Origin: CAVSWT01 sp963782985
GTDB taxonomy: Bacteria; Bacteroidota; Ignavibacteria; Ignavibacteriales; Ignavibacteriaceae
Direction of reading: 5' to 3'
Length of the DNA: 64,000 nucleotides
Assembly: GCA_963782985.1 (NCBI GenBank)
Contig: CAWALU010000006.1
Span: 124,001 to 188,000 of the forward strand
The notes beneath the pieces were generated by a model. That model ran no database searches, was not told where the DNA came from, and was given only the letters and a program-made list of their open reading frames with translations. Below are positions 8,323 to 18,643 of this stretch, one piece after another; positions within the stretch are counted from its first letter, which is position 1, and each line of letters opens with the position of its first letter. A program made the translations under genes and the position numbers.

Positions 8323-8639
8323 TCTTCTGATAGGACAAGTTTTGTTGACGAACCCAATTTCTACTATGAAATCATCAAACAAAATAAATTTAAAAAAGAA
8401 ATAGGGTTTGTGCTAAATTTAACTCCGATGAACTGAGCTTAAGCGTGTAGGTTCTAAATTTATTTTTGCAGGAGCTTTTCATAGGAATTTCATCATTTGA
8501 TTTTTAGATTATTTTATTTAATCTATTACTGAATTAAAATGATGAAATATTTTTTATCCAAATTCAAAATTTATATAACTTTTCTATTTCCCAATAATAA
8601 TTTATTAAGATTTTAATTTTAAAACTTTTCAGTTAAAAA
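8323..8639. other. Intergenic region of 317 bases with one nested inverted repeat
   Basis: No convincing coding sequence is seen on either strand. The only structure is a nested palindrome at 8487-8548 followed by a T-rich run. The last 60 bases before the tamB start are very AT-rich and could hold a promoter, but no clear -35/-10 pair was found. Confidence 0.5.
8487..8548. repeat. Nested inverted repeat, possible terminator
   Basis: An outer 12-bp perfect inverted repeat, ATTTCATCATTT (8487-8498) with AAATGATGAAAT (8537-8548), encloses an inner 7-bp repeat TAGATTA (8505-8511) with TAATCTA (8519-8525). It is followed by TATTTTTTATCC. The long stem plus T-run could end rfaE2 transcription about 165 bases after its stop, or it may be a mobile palindromic element. 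Confidence 0.5.
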
Positions 8640-11600
8640 TTGAGCAGCGAAGAAAAAAAAGAACCTGAAAATACTTCTAAGAAAAAAGAAAAAAAGCCAA
8701 AGAAAAAAAGAACTCTTTTACAAAAAATTGTAAACGTTTTTCTTTATATCGGTATCGGCTTTTTAATTTTATTTCTGATTTTATTTGGAGTCAGCCAGAC
8801 TTCAATGTTCAGGGAGTTCTTGCGTAAAACAGCTATCACCGAAGCGAATAAAGCCTTAAACGGAACCGTCTATATTGAAAAAATTGAGGGAACAATTTTC
8901 ACTTCATTGATATTAAGAAACACCGTAATAAATATGAAAAAGGATACTCTTTTACATGCTCAAAAAATTGAAGTACGGACGAGTCCTTTGCAGCTTTTAA
9001 TAAAAAAAATTTTTGTAAGAAAACTTGAAATTGCCAACGCTGATATTTCTTTAAAAGAAGACAGCGCCGGCGTATTAAATATTTCACGCCTAATTCCTCC
9101 TTCGGAAAATCCCGATACAACTTCGTCTCAGTTCCCCTTTAAAATACAGGTTAGTGATTTAACTTTTAAGAATGTTAATTTTTCCAAGCAGTCATTTGAA
9201 AATATAAACAGCGATAAAATTTATCAAAGCTTAAATATGGATGATTTAATAGTTAAAAATATTAATCTTTCTTTAAGCGCCTTCGCCAATTTAAATAAAA
9301 ATAATTTTGAACTTACCTTAAAAAGGTTTTACGCTGTACCAAATCTTCGCGATTTTAAATTAAATGATTTGACCGGTGATTTTTTTGTCGATAATAATAA
9401 AATTACTGTTGACGGCTTAACTTTAAAAACAAATCAAACTAATCTTAAAATAAACGCGGAAATTAATAAACATCATTTTTTTGACGACGGCGGAAGCGAC
9501 AGCCTTTGGTCAGCCCCCATCAGCGTTGAAATGAATGCGAATGATTTTGCTTTTGACGATCTCTCCGCAATAATTAATTCAACTGAAATTTTAAAAGGAA
9601 AAGTTAAAGCAAATATTAAAGCGAGCGGAACTCTACAAAATTTAAACATTGAAGATTTAAATCTTGATTATTTAAATACGCATTTAGAAATGAATGGCTC
9701 GGTTAAAAATATTGGCGGCGATGAAAATTTATTTATTAATGCAGATTTGAAAAACTCATTTATAAACGAGCCGGACATTGATAAACTATTACCTTCCATC
9801 GGGCTGCCAGTTTATGAAAATTTAGGTGTCGTAAAATTTGATACTCTTCTCTTCAGCGGCGAACCTTTAACATTTAAAACCACTTTTTTTGCTTCCACAA
9901 ATAACGGGTCAATAGGCGCGCAAGGCAGTATGGATTTAAGCGGACAATTAATGGCTTACGATTTAGTTATCAATACAAATCAATTAAACTTAGCGCCGGT
10001 GTTAGATATCCAATCAAATTTAAATACCTACATTGCCGCTAAAGGCAAGGGCGTTGCGCCTAAGGATATCAATGCGGAAATAAAGTTGAAAGCAAATAAT
10101 TCTTCCGTTGCCGGCAATAAAATTTCTGCGCTAAACCTTAATTTGAAAGCAGATCAAAAAATTATTAATTACAACGTAAAAGTTGATAAGGACAGCGCTA
10201 ATCTTTCGCTAAAGGGAAATCTTAATTTTACCAATGAAAATAATCCGTCTTACAAATTCGACGGCTTTGCGGAAAATATTAATATTCAAGAGTTTACCGG
10301 CGACACAACTTTATCCAGCGATTTAAATTTTGAAGTTAGCGCCGAAGGTGAAAATTTTGATCCGGATTTAATGAATTTATTTTTAACTCTTACTTTGTCT
10401 AAATCAAAAATAAACGGGAAAAATATTCCCGACAGCACAAGAGCAATTGTTGATTTACGAAGGAAGGACGATGGAAATCATATTATTAATTTTATTTCAG
10501 ATCTCGCCGACATAACCCTACAGGGTGATTTCTCTTTAAAGAATGCGGTTGCAATTTTTGGCAGAGAATCATCGCTGCTTTCAGAATTAATAAAACAAAA
10601 AACCGATCAGCTTTTTAATAGCGATAAAGCGGCATTAACCAAAATTAATAAAATGAATTTTCCTTCCGCAGCATACAATCAACCGGAAGAAATAGTTATC
10701 GATTCGTCTTTATCAATGAAGTATAATATTGAGTTTAAAGATTTTACTCTTCTTTCACTTTTGCTTGGCAACAATCAGCTTGAAGTTGACGGATATATTA
10801 GCGGTGAAATTAAAAACAATAACGGCAATCTTTCGATGCAGTTAAATACTCAAATGAAGTATTTAAAATATTGGGGCGCGGATAATGTTTTCTTCTTTTC
10901 AAATTTAAATTTGGATTTCAATGTTGAGAATAATTTTACAGCGCAGTCTTTAGATGACGTTACCGCCGCGCTAAAATTAAAAACTGATAGAATTTTTATG
11001 GGGAGCGATATTTATGATTTGAATGTTGATTTGAATTTAAAAAATAGTTTAGCTGATTTAAAATTTTCTACAAAGCTGGAAGATTATTTAAAAGCCGGGT
11101 TGCAGGGCGCTATAGACCTAAGCGCAAGTAATTTAATTCTAAATTTGGACAGCCTTGGCGTAATGTACAATCAATATGAATTAGTTAATAAAGATAAAAT
11201 TAGTATTGATTATTCTCAGGATAAAATAGTTTTTAATAATTTTAATCTTGCAAGTAACGCCGGGGAACTTTCTATAAAAGGCTCATTGAACCGCGGCGGA
11301 AATCAAGATTTAAAAATTGTATTGAATCATTTAAGCGGAAGAAACATAAGCGCCAAACTTTTAGATGTAAATCAGGAAAATGGTTTGGATGCTAAAATTA
11401 ATCTAATTACAAACATCGCCGGCGGCTTTGATTCTCCTTTAATTGATATGAAATTGGAGATTGACAGCATATTATATAAGAATACAAATTTTGGTTTAGT
11501 GAGAGGAAATCTAAATTATAAAAACCAAAACCTTGCGGCTGACATTAAATTTATTAATCCATTTCCGGCGCTTGCAAACAAGAGCGCAAATACGGATTCA

Positions 11601-13253
11601 ATCGCAATGTCCATTGAAGGAAACTTGCCAGTTGATTTAAGCTTTACTTCTGTTGATGAAAGAATGTTAAAATCAAAACCGTTAAAGCTTGATGTGAACG
11701 CTAAAAATTTTAACCTTGGAACTTTTGGCGATGTTTTGCCTTTCGTAAATCATTTAAGAGGAATATTAGACGCCAATATTTCTTTAAGCGGAACCTTCGA
11801 TAAAATTGATCAAACCGGCGAGCTTAATTTAACTAACGCCGGATTTATTGCCGAAGCAAACAATATGGAATTCAACACCGAACTTCATTTAAAAATTGAT
11901 CAGCAAAATTTAACGTTAAATAATTTTATGATTGAAAATGTTAAGGGAACTGAAAGAGGCGGAAGAATGAATGCCAGCGGCGGGGCGGTATTGGAAGACT
12001 TCAAATTGAAATCATTAAACGTTGAAATGAACGGAGAGTTGAAAGCGCTAAGCGAAGCTTCTAAAGCGGCAAGCCCTTCTGTGTATGGTGATTTAGTTAT
12101 TGCGACAAATGGTTCGGTGAAATTTACTTTAAATGATAAAGGGAAATTGCTTCAAGCTCCAGTTACAATTAAATATGCAAAGCTGACTTTCTCCCCTGCG
12201 AAGACAGCTTATTCAAGTTCATCTTCAAAATTTATTTATCAGTTTATTAATAATCCCGATGATACTTTAAATAAAGAAGTAGATTTTGAAACATTAGTTG
12301 AAATGTCGAAAAAAAGAAGCGAGAGTAAAGGGGTCGGACCCGCGCAGCCGGGCTCATTTAATTACAGCATAGATGTAAAGCTGGAAAATGAAGCAACTAT
12401 TATTTTTGTTTTGTCAAAAGAAGTAAACCAAAATTTAACTGCAATTTTGTCGGGCAATTTTCTTTATGAAAAAGTTGGAAGCAAAACTAACGCTCAGGGC
12501 GAATTGAAATTACTGGAAGGTTCCACTTTAGAATTTATTAAAACTTTATCCGCCACCGGAACTATCAAATTTGAAAGTGAATTATCAAATCCATTTTTAG
12601 ATATTGTTGCAACCTACGAAGGATATTATTCGGGGCAGTCAACATCAACAAGCACAAATGCATCGGGCAGTTCAGTTTCAAACCAAACATCAAATACATC
12701 TGAAACGCCGGTTGAGGTTAGAATAAAAATAAGAGGTTTTTTAAACGAGCTGGATAAAGCGCTTCTTCAAGAAAAAGATAATATAGCGGTTTACGTGGGC
12801 GCGGAAAATATTGCCAACAATCAAAAAGATCAATCTAAAGACGCTTCCGATGCGCTGCTGTTTTTAATTGCGGGTAAATTTAAAGCGGATGAAATTGGAA
12901 GCGGCGGCGGCAATGGAAATGTTACCGCTGAATATGCGGCTTCTCTTTCCGGTTCTATATTAGGGGGATTTTTAAATCGTCAGTTTGGCGATTATGTTAA
13001 AAGCGTGGAAGTGCGGCAGACAAACGGCGTAACTAAATTTGCTTTAAGCGGGCAAGCGGGTAAATTTAAATATACAATCGGCAGCACTACAAATAATATT
13101 CAGGATGTAGGGCAGGCGAATGTTCAGATCGTTTATCCTTTTTCAAGAAGTTTTTTAATACGGCTTGAGAGAAAACAAAGCATTACTGAACAGCAAAGCA
13201 ACACAACTGAAATGATAAATGAAATGGGTTTAAAATATATTTTCGAATTTTAA
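8640..13253 (+). CDS. tamB: TamB-like translocation/assembly protein (AsmA/DUF490)
   Basis: TamB spans the periplasm and works with an Omp85 protein in outer-membrane protein insertion and phospholipid transport. The 1537-residue product has a lysine-rich cytoplasmic start, one membrane anchor (about residues 33-55, VFLYIGIGFLILFLILFG), a very long repetitive beta-rich region of the AsmA/TamB kind, and a C-terminal DUF490-type domain (LKLLEGSTLEFIKTLSATGTI, then SLSGSILGGFLNRQFGD and KYIFEF). The start is TTG 8640; no upstream ATG fits. A low-complexity Ser/Thr/Asn insert lies near residues 1335-1360. The Omp85-like barrel gene at 15399 could be its partner (inference). Confidence 0.85.
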   Translation: MSSEEKKEPENTSKKKEKKPKKKRTLLQKIVNVFLYIGIGFLILFLILFGVSQTSMFREFLRKTAITEANKALNGTVYIEKIEGTIFTSLILRNTVINMKKDTLLHAQKIEVRTSPLQLLIKKIFVRKLEIANADISLKEDSAGVLNISRLIPPSENPDTTSSQFPFKIQVSDLTFKNVNFSKQSFENINSDKIYQSLNMDDLIVKNINLSLSAFANLNKNNFELTLKRFYAVPNLRDFKLNDLTGDFFVDNNKITVDGLTLKTNQTNLKINAEINKHHFFDDGGSDSLWSAPISVEMNANDFAFDDLSAIINSTEILKGKVKANIKASGTLQNLNIEDLNLDYLNTHLEMNGSVKNIGGDENLFINADLKNSFINEPDIDKLLPSIGLPVYENLGVVKFDTLLFSGEPLTFKTTFFASTNNGSIGAQGSMDLSGQLMAYDLVINTNQLNLAPVLDIQSNLNTYIAAKGKGVAPKDINAEIKLKANNSSVAGNKISALNLNLKADQKIINYNVKVDKDSANLSLKGNLNFTNENNPSYKFDGFAENINIQEFTGDTTLSSDLNFEVSAEGENFDPDLMNLFLTLTLSKSKINGKNIPDSTRAIVDLRRKDDGNHIINFISDLADITLQGDFSLKNAVAIFGRESSLLSELIKQKTDQLFNSDKAALTKINKMNFPSAAYNQPEEIVIDSSLSMKYNIEFKDFTLLSLLLGNNQLEVDGYISGEIKNNNGNLSMQLNTQMKYLKYWGADNVFFFSNLNLDFNVENNFTAQSLDDVTAALKLKTDRIFMGSDIYDLNVDLNLKNSLADLKFSTKLEDYLKAGLQGAIDLSASNLILNLDSLGVMYNQYELVNKDKISIDYSQDKIVFNNFNLASNAGELSIKGSLNRGGNQDLKIVLNHLSGRNISAKLLDVNQENGLDAKINLITNIAGGFDSPLIDMKLEIDSILYKNTNFGLVRGNLNYKNQNLAADIKFINPFPALANKSANTDSIAMSIEGNLPVDLSFTSVDERMLKSKPLKLDVNAKNFNLGTFGDVLPFVNHLRGILDANISLSGTFDKIDQTGELNLTNAGFIAEANNMEFNTELHLKIDQQNLTLNNFMIENVKGTERGGRMNASGGAVLEDFKLKSLNVEMNGELKALSEASKAASPSVYGDLVIATNGSVKFTLNDKGKLLQAPVTIKYAKLTFSPAKTAYSSSSSKFIYQFINNPDDTLNKEVDFETLVEMSKKRSESKGVGPAQPGSFNYSIDVKLENEATIIFVLSKEVNQNLTAILSGNFLYEKVGSKTNAQGELKLLEGSTLEFIKTLSATGTIKFESELSNPFLDIVATYEGYYSGQSTSTSTNASGSSVSNQTSNTSETPVEVRIKIRGFLNELDKALLQEKDNIAVYVGAENIANNQKDQSKDASDALLFLIAGKFKADEIGSGGGNGNVTAEYAASLSGSILGGFLNRQFGDYVKSVEVRQTNGVTKFALSGQAGKFKYTIGSTTNNIQDVGQANVQIVYPFSRSFLIRLERKQSITEQQSNTTEMINEMGLKYIFEF

Positions 13254-13289
13254 CACCGCAAAAAAACAAAACACAAATTAAGGAAACAC

Positions 13290-15386
13290 TTGAAGAAAAA
13301 AATAATTGCATTCTTTAAAATGAATGCCGGTCGTTCTTTCAAAACTAAAGAAATTGCTTCCCGATTAGAGATCGAAGAAGAATATGAATATGAATCGATG
13401 AAAGCCATGCTTCACAAATTATGCGAAGATGAATTTTTAATTAGAACCGGGAAGAAATATAAATTAAATTTCGTTCCCCAATCCGGCAGAATTACAGGAG
13501 AGCTTATAATAAATAGGGGCGGCTTCGGTTTTGTTGTTCCAGAAAAAAAAGACACAGGCGATATATTTATTGCCGCGCGAAATTTAAGCACAGCTTTCAG
13601 CGGCGATATTGTTGAAGTGGTTTTATTTGCTCATCAAAAAGGGAAAAATCTTGAAGGGCAAATTATAGATATTGTTAAACGCAAGCGCGACGAAATTGTT
13701 GGGACAATTCATAAAACAAAATCGTTTTATTTTGTTAAGCCCGATGAACCTGAAATTCACCGCGATGTTTATATTGAGAAATCAAAATTGAACGGCGCAA
13801 AAGAAGGCGACAAAGTTGTGGTTGCCGATTTCGAGTGGGATACTTCTATGCTTAATCCGGAAGGAAAAGTTATTGAAGTTATTGGCAAAGCAGGAAGCCT
13901 TGACGCGGAGTTAGTTTCTATTGCGCGCGAGTTTAATATTCCTTATCAATTTCCTGATAATGTTTTAGACGAAGCCGAAAGCAAAACATTAGACGATGAA
14001 AAAGATGAATTAAAAAAGAGACTTGATTACAGAAATAAAAATGTAATAACAATTGATCCCTACGATGCAAAAGATTTTGACGACGCTCTTTCAGTTGAGG
14101 TTTTAAAAAATGAAAATTATTCCGTGGGTATTCACATTGCCGATGTTTCTCATTATGTAAATGAAAATTCGATATTGGACAAAGAAGCATTAAAGCGCGG
14201 CAATAGCGTTTATCTTGTTGGTAAAGTTATTCCCATGCTGCCTGAAAAATTATCAAATAATATTTGTTCGCTGGTTCCCCATGAAGATAGACTAACTTAT
14301 TCAGTTATTGTGGAATTAACTAAACGCGGTAAAGTTGAAAACTATTCAATTAAAAAATCCGTAATAAAAAGTAAGCGCCGTTTTACTTATGAAGAAGTTC
14401 AAGAAATTATTGAAACTAAAAAGGGCGATGTTAAAGACGATGTGCTTTTGCTTCACAGTCTGTCGCAGACTCTTAGGAAAAAAAGATTGCGCGAAGGCAG
14501 CATTGAATTTTCAACTCCTGAAATAAAATTTGAACTCGATAAAGACGGAACTCCAGTAGCCATTAAGAAGAAAGAAATAAAAGAAAGCAATATGCTGGTA
14601 GAAGAATTTATGCTGCTGGCAAATAGAATTGTAGCTCAGCATATAGCTTTGCCTAAAACGGGACCGGTTAAACCTTTTGTGTATAGAATTCATGATTTGC
14701 CGGATCCGGAAAAAATTTATGAATTTTCAAAATTTGTAAAATCTTTGGGCTATTCATTTGATCCCAATTCAAAGTCGCGCTCAAATCAATTCCATCTTTT
14801 AATGCAGCAGGTAAAGGGGACAGAGGAAGAAACCTTAATTAACGAACTTGCAATTCGTTCTATGGCAAAGGCAATTTATTCAGCGCAAAACATTGGGCAT
14901 TACGGATTAGGGTTTAAATATTATTCCCACTTCACTTCGCCCATACGCCGCTACGCAGATTTAATGGTTCATAGGTTACTATTAAACTATATTGAAAATA
15001 ATAATCAAACTCGTTATACTGTAAGCGCGCTCGAAGAAATAAGTAAGCACATCTCGGAAACAGAAAGAAATGCAGTTGATGCGGAGCGGCTTTCTGTTAA
15101 AAGAAAACAAATCGAATATTTGCAGGAACATGTGGGAGAAGAATTTCACGCTATCATTTCAGGCATTACACATTTTGGAATGTTCGTTAAGATAACTGAA
15201 ATATTAGCCGAAGGATTAATTAGGCTGCGAGATTTGGAGGGAGATTTTTATGTTTACGATGAAAAAAAATATGCTTTAATTGGAAGGAAATCTAAAAAAC
15301 AATTTAGGCTTGGAGATAAAGTTCAGGTAAAATTAATTAGGGTTGATGTTGAAAAGTCTGAACTTGATTTTATTATACCGGAATAA
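13290..15386 (+). CDS. rnr: Ribonuclease R
   Basis: RNase R is a processive 3'-5' exoribonuclease of structured RNA. The 698-residue protein has an N-terminal winged-helix domain (residues 1-60), two cold-shock/OB domains (about 65-215), the RNB catalytic domain with IDPYDAKDFDDALSV carrying the metal-binding Asp residues, and HYGLGFKYYSHFTSPIRRYADLMVHR near its end. A C-terminal S1 domain (about 620-698, FHAIISGITHFGMFVKI) follows. The start is TTG 13290 behind AAGGAAAC. It is 36 bases after tamB and 12 before the next gene, so it is in the same operon. Confidence 0.95.
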   Translation: MKKKIIAFFKMNAGRSFKTKEIASRLEIEEEYEYESMKAMLHKLCEDEFLIRTGKKYKLNFVPQSGRITGELIINRGGFGFVVPEKKDTGDIFIAARNLSTAFSGDIVEVVLFAHQKGKNLEGQIIDIVKRKRDEIVGTIHKTKSFYFVKPDEPEIHRDVYIEKSKLNGAKEGDKVVVADFEWDTSMLNPEGKVIEVIGKAGSLDAELVSIAREFNIPYQFPDNVLDEAESKTLDDEKDELKKRLDYRNKNVITIDPYDAKDFDDALSVEVLKNENYSVGIHIADVSHYVNENSILDKEALKRGNSVYLVGKVIPMLPEKLSNNICSLVPHEDRLTYSVIVELTKRGKVENYSIKKSVIKSKRRFTYEEVQEIIETKKGDVKDDVLLLHSLSQTLRKKRLREGSIEFSTPEIKFELDKDGTPVAIKKKEIKESNMLVEEFMLLANRIVAQHIALPKTGPVKPFVYRIHDLPDPEKIYEFSKFVKSLGYSFDPNSKSRSNQFHLLMQQVKGTEEETLINELAIRSMAKAIYSAQNIGHYGLGFKYYSHFTSPIRRYADLMVHRLLLNYIENNNQTRYTVSALEEISKHISETERNAVDAERLSVKRKQIEYLQEHVGEEFHAIISGITHFGMFVKITEILAEGLIRLRDLEGDFYVYDEKKYALIGRKSKKQFRLGDKVQVKLIRVDVEKSELDFIIPE

Positions 15387-15398
15387 TGGAGTCCGATT

Positions 15399-18300
15399 AT
15401 GAAAACTAAAATATTTCTAATTCATTTTTTTACAATTTTATTTTTTGCCTGCTCAATTACATTTGGACAGTTTGGAAAAAATAAAGTTCAGTATAAAGAT
15501 TTTACATGGTATTACATTCAGTCGGATCATTTTGATATTTACTTCACACAAGAAGGTTCCAACCTTGCGGAGTTTACCTCAAAGGTTGCCGAGCAGTCTT
15601 TGGAATCAATCCAAAATAGTTTTCATTATAAAATTAATAATAGAATTTCTGTAATCATTTATAATTCCACAAATGATTTTCAGGAAACCAATGTTACCGA
15701 TTCATATTTAAGCGAAGGCATTGAAGGATTTACTGAGCTTTTTAAAAACCGCGTGGTAATTCAATTTATGGGTTCGTATAAAATGTTGAGGCATTTAATT
15801 CATCACGAACTTACACACGCAGTAATGAACGATATGTTTTACGGCGGTTCAATACAAAATATAATTTCAAATAATATTTCAGTTGATCTTCCGCTTTGGT
15901 TTAATGAAGGTATGGCTGAGTATCAAGCTCTGGGTTGGAATATTGACGAGGATATGTTTATTCGCGATGCGGCTATAAATGAGTATTTACCCGACATACA
16001 AAATTTGGGCGGGTATTTTGCTTACCGCGGAGGGCAGGCGGTTTTTTATTATATAGCTAAAAAGTACGGCAAAGAAAAAATCGGCGAATTAATTAATAAA
16101 GTTAAAGGCGCCGGAAATGTGAACGACGGTTTAAAATCATCCATCGGTTTAGATTTAAAGGAATTAAATGAGCGATGGAAAAAAGACATTAAGCAGCGTT
16201 ACTGGCCCGACATCGCCGATAGAAAAGATCCCGATGAATTTGCAAAACGATTAACCGACAATAAAGAAGACGGCGGATTTTATAATACCAGTCCGGCTAT
16301 TTCTCCGCAAGGCGACAAGATAGCTTTTATATCAAATCGTAATTATTATTTTGATGTTTTTTTAATGGATGCAATTGACGGTAAGATTATAAAAAAAATA
16401 GTGGAAGGAAATAGAACTTCTGATTTTGAAGAATTAAATATTATTACTCCCGGTTTAACCTGGTCCCCCGACGGAAAAAAGATTGCTCTTTCCGCAAAGA
16501 GCAACGGCTACGATGTAATTTATATTATTGATGTTGAATCGGAAGATAAAGAAGCTTTGCCTGTAAGGTTGGAAGGAATTAAAAGCGTTAATTGGTCGCC
16601 TGACGGAAATTATATTGCATTCGTTGGGCACACCGCAAAACAATCTGATATTTATTTAATTGATTTGCAGACCAATGAAACAAAAAATTTAACGGATGAT
16701 ATTTTTACGGATAACGATCCTTCATGGTCAAGAGACGGAAAAACAATTTATTTCTCTTCAGATAGAACTGATATTCTTTCCAGCGTTGCGCTTGCCGACA
16801 GCTTTAAAATTTATCATCACGATTATCATCAAAGCGATGTTTATTCAGTTAAGATTGATTCAAAAAAAATAAACCGTATTACAGACCTTGAGAACAGCAA
16901 TGAAATAAATCCTGTAGTAAGCGCCGATGGAAATGAAATTTTGTACATCTCAGATATGAACGGTATAAATAATATTTACAAACAAAAAATTGCGTTAACC
17001 GAAAATGATTCCGTTAAAAGCATAAATGATAATACCCCAATTCCTATTACAAATTCTTTAAATGGTTTGTATCAAATATCAACCTCAAAAGATGGTATGA
17101 AGCTCACGTTCAGCACTCTGTTTCAATCGGCGTTTAATATTTTTTTAATTACTAATCCCTACGAACCCAAAACAGATTTAAAAAAATTGGAGCCGACTAT
17201 TTATATGTCGCAGCTTTTAAATCAAAATAAAACTGAAACCACTGCGACTGAAGAAACAATAAATGAAAATGAATTAGAAAAAAATAATGAAGGAATTAAT
17301 TTTTATACAGGCGCGGTTGTAGATACTTCCAATGCTTACGGCGATTCGGTTAAAATTGATTTTAATAATTATGTTTTTGGAAATAACTTTTATGCCGCTC
17401 AAGACACTTCAAACAAAGCGGATTCAGCTTTTGCTTTAAATGATAATCTTGATAAAAAAGGAAATTATAAAGTCAATCGTTACAAAATTACTTTTTCACC
17501 CGATATAATTTACGCCAATGCCGGGTATAGTTCTCTTTATGGTTTGCTCGGAACTACAGTAATTTCTTTTAGCGATGTTTTGGGAAATCATAAATTAATT
17601 GGTTTAACCAGTCTCCAAATAGATTTAAAAAACAGCGATTACGGATTAGCATATTATTATCTGCCCAAAAGAATTAATTATGGAATTGAAGCTTTTCACA
17701 CTGCGCGCTTTGTCTATTTATTTAATGGATTGGATGATGATCTTTATAGATTTAGAAATTATGGCGCGGTCTTTTCAATGAGTTATCCATTAAATCGTTT
17801 TTACCGTTTAGATTTAGGATTGAGCTGGCTAAATGTTTCCAAAGAAAATTTAAATAACGGAGAGGTTCCTTCAGAAAAAGCAAACTTCGTTATTCCGGGC
17901 GTTAGCTTTGTTCATGATAATGTACTTTGGGGACCGACCGCTCCCGTTGATGGAACCAGATATCGTTTTGATGTTTTTGGCAATCCCGGTATCGGAAATA
18001 AAAAACTAAACTTTTTGTCTTTTACAGGCGACTACCGAAAATATTTTCTTTTTTGGAGCGATTATTCATTTGCGTTTAGGCTTTCAGGCGGAGCTTCGGG
18101 CGGAAACAATCCGCAAAGATTTTTTATCGGCGGAACTGAAAATTGGATTAACAGAACTTTTGCTACCCGAGACGTTCCTATAGAATCAGTTTCTGATTTT
18201 GCTTTCTTAACGGCGGCTCTGCCGTTAAGAGGCTATGATTATGCCGACCAAATTGGAACTAAATATGCCCTTATGAATTTAGAATTAAGGTTCCCATTAA

Positions 18301-18581
18301 TACGTTATCTCGTTACCGGCGCGCTGCCTTTGTTGTTCAGCAATATACTTGGCGTGGCATTCATTGACGCGGGTTCGGCATGGAATAATACAAAAGATTT
18401 AAAATTTTTTGGTAGAAATGAAAACGGAAATGTTGTGTCGCAGGATTTGTTAATGGGAACAGGCGTGGGAGCGCGTATGTTCTTCCTTTACTTTTTGCTG
18501 AAGTTTGACGTTGCCTGGGCTTATAATGTTGATCATTTTACAAAACCAAAATTTTATTTATCGCTCGGCGCAGATTTTTAA
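15399..18581 (+). CDS. Metallopeptidase-like / TolB-like propeller / Omp85-like barrel fusion protein
   Basis: The 1060-residue protein has a signal peptide (residues 1-23). Residues 30-260 form a gluzincin-type peptidase domain with HHELTHAVMND (HELTH at 136-140) and a downstream glutamate in LPLWFNEGMAEYQ (E170 or E174). Residues 290-600 hold PD40/TolB-type propeller repeats (ISPQGDKIAFISNR, WSPDGKKIALS, WSPDGNYIAFVG, WSRDGKTIYFSSDR). Residues 690-1060 form an outer-membrane barrel resembling Omp85/surface antigens (FIGGTENWINR, LPLRGYDYADQ, LSLGADF at the end). The combination suggests a surface-anchored protein with a periplasmic peptidase and propeller. Substrate unknown. It follows rnr by 12 bases. 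Confidence 0.8.
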   Translation: MKTKIFLIHFFTILFFACSITFGQFGKNKVQYKDFTWYYIQSDHFDIYFTQEGSNLAEFTSKVAEQSLESIQNSFHYKINNRISVIIYNSTNDFQETNVTDSYLSEGIEGFTELFKNRVVIQFMGSYKMLRHLIHHELTHAVMNDMFYGGSIQNIISNNISVDLPLWFNEGMAEYQALGWNIDEDMFIRDAAINEYLPDIQNLGGYFAYRGGQAVFYYIAKKYGKEKIGELINKVKGAGNVNDGLKSSIGLDLKELNERWKKDIKQRYWPDIADRKDPDEFAKRLTDNKEDGGFYNTSPAISPQGDKIAFISNRNYYFDVFLMDAIDGKIIKKIVEGNRTSDFEELNIITPGLTWSPDGKKIALSAKSNGYDVIYIIDVESEDKEALPVRLEGIKSVNWSPDGNYIAFVGHTAKQSDIYLIDLQTNETKNLTDDIFTDNDPSWSRDGKTIYFSSDRTDILSSVALADSFKIYHHDYHQSDVYSVKIDSKKINRITDLENSNEINPVVSADGNEILYISDMNGINNIYKQKIALTENDSVKSINDNTPIPITNSLNGLYQISTSKDGMKLTFSTLFQSAFNIFLITNPYEPKTDLKKLEPTIYMSQLLNQNKTETTATEETINENELEKNNEGINFYTGAVVDTSNAYGDSVKIDFNNYVFGNNFYAAQDTSNKADSAFALNDNLDKKGNYKVNRYKITFSPDIIYANAGYSSLYGLLGTTVISFSDVLGNHKLIGLTSLQIDLKNSDYGLAYYYLPKRINYGIEAFHTARFVYLFNGLDDDLYRFRNYGAVFSMSYPLNRFYRLDLGLSWLNVSKENLNNGEVPSEKANFVIPGVSFVHDNVLWGPTAPVDGTRYRFDVFGNPGIGNKKLNFLSFTGDYRKYFLFWSDYSFAFRLSGGASGGNNPQRFFIGGTENWINRTFATRDVPIESVSDFAFLTAALPLRGYDYADQIGTKYALMNLELRFPLIRYLVTGALPLLFSNILGVAFIDAGSAWNNTKDLKFFGRNENGNVVSQDLLMGTGVGARMFFLYFLLKFDVAWAYNVDHFTKPKFYLSLGADF

Positions 18582-18606
18582 TCTGATAAAGAAAAATTTA
18601 AAATAG

Positions 18607-18637
18607 AAAACCCGTAATTATGCTTACGGGTTTTTTT
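18607..18637. terminator. Bidirectional intrinsic terminator
   Basis: CCCGTAA (18611-18617), loop TTATGC, TTACGGG (18624-18630), flanked by AAAA and TTTTTTT. It lies between the converging peptidase-barrel gene and the FmdB-type gene and can end transcription from both sides. Confidence 0.9.
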
Positions 18638-18643
18638 ATATAA

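Noticed and set aside
8344..8371. Promoter with TTGACG after rfaE2
   Set aside because: The only -10-like sequence is 14 bases away, too close, and no gene begins within a sensible distance.
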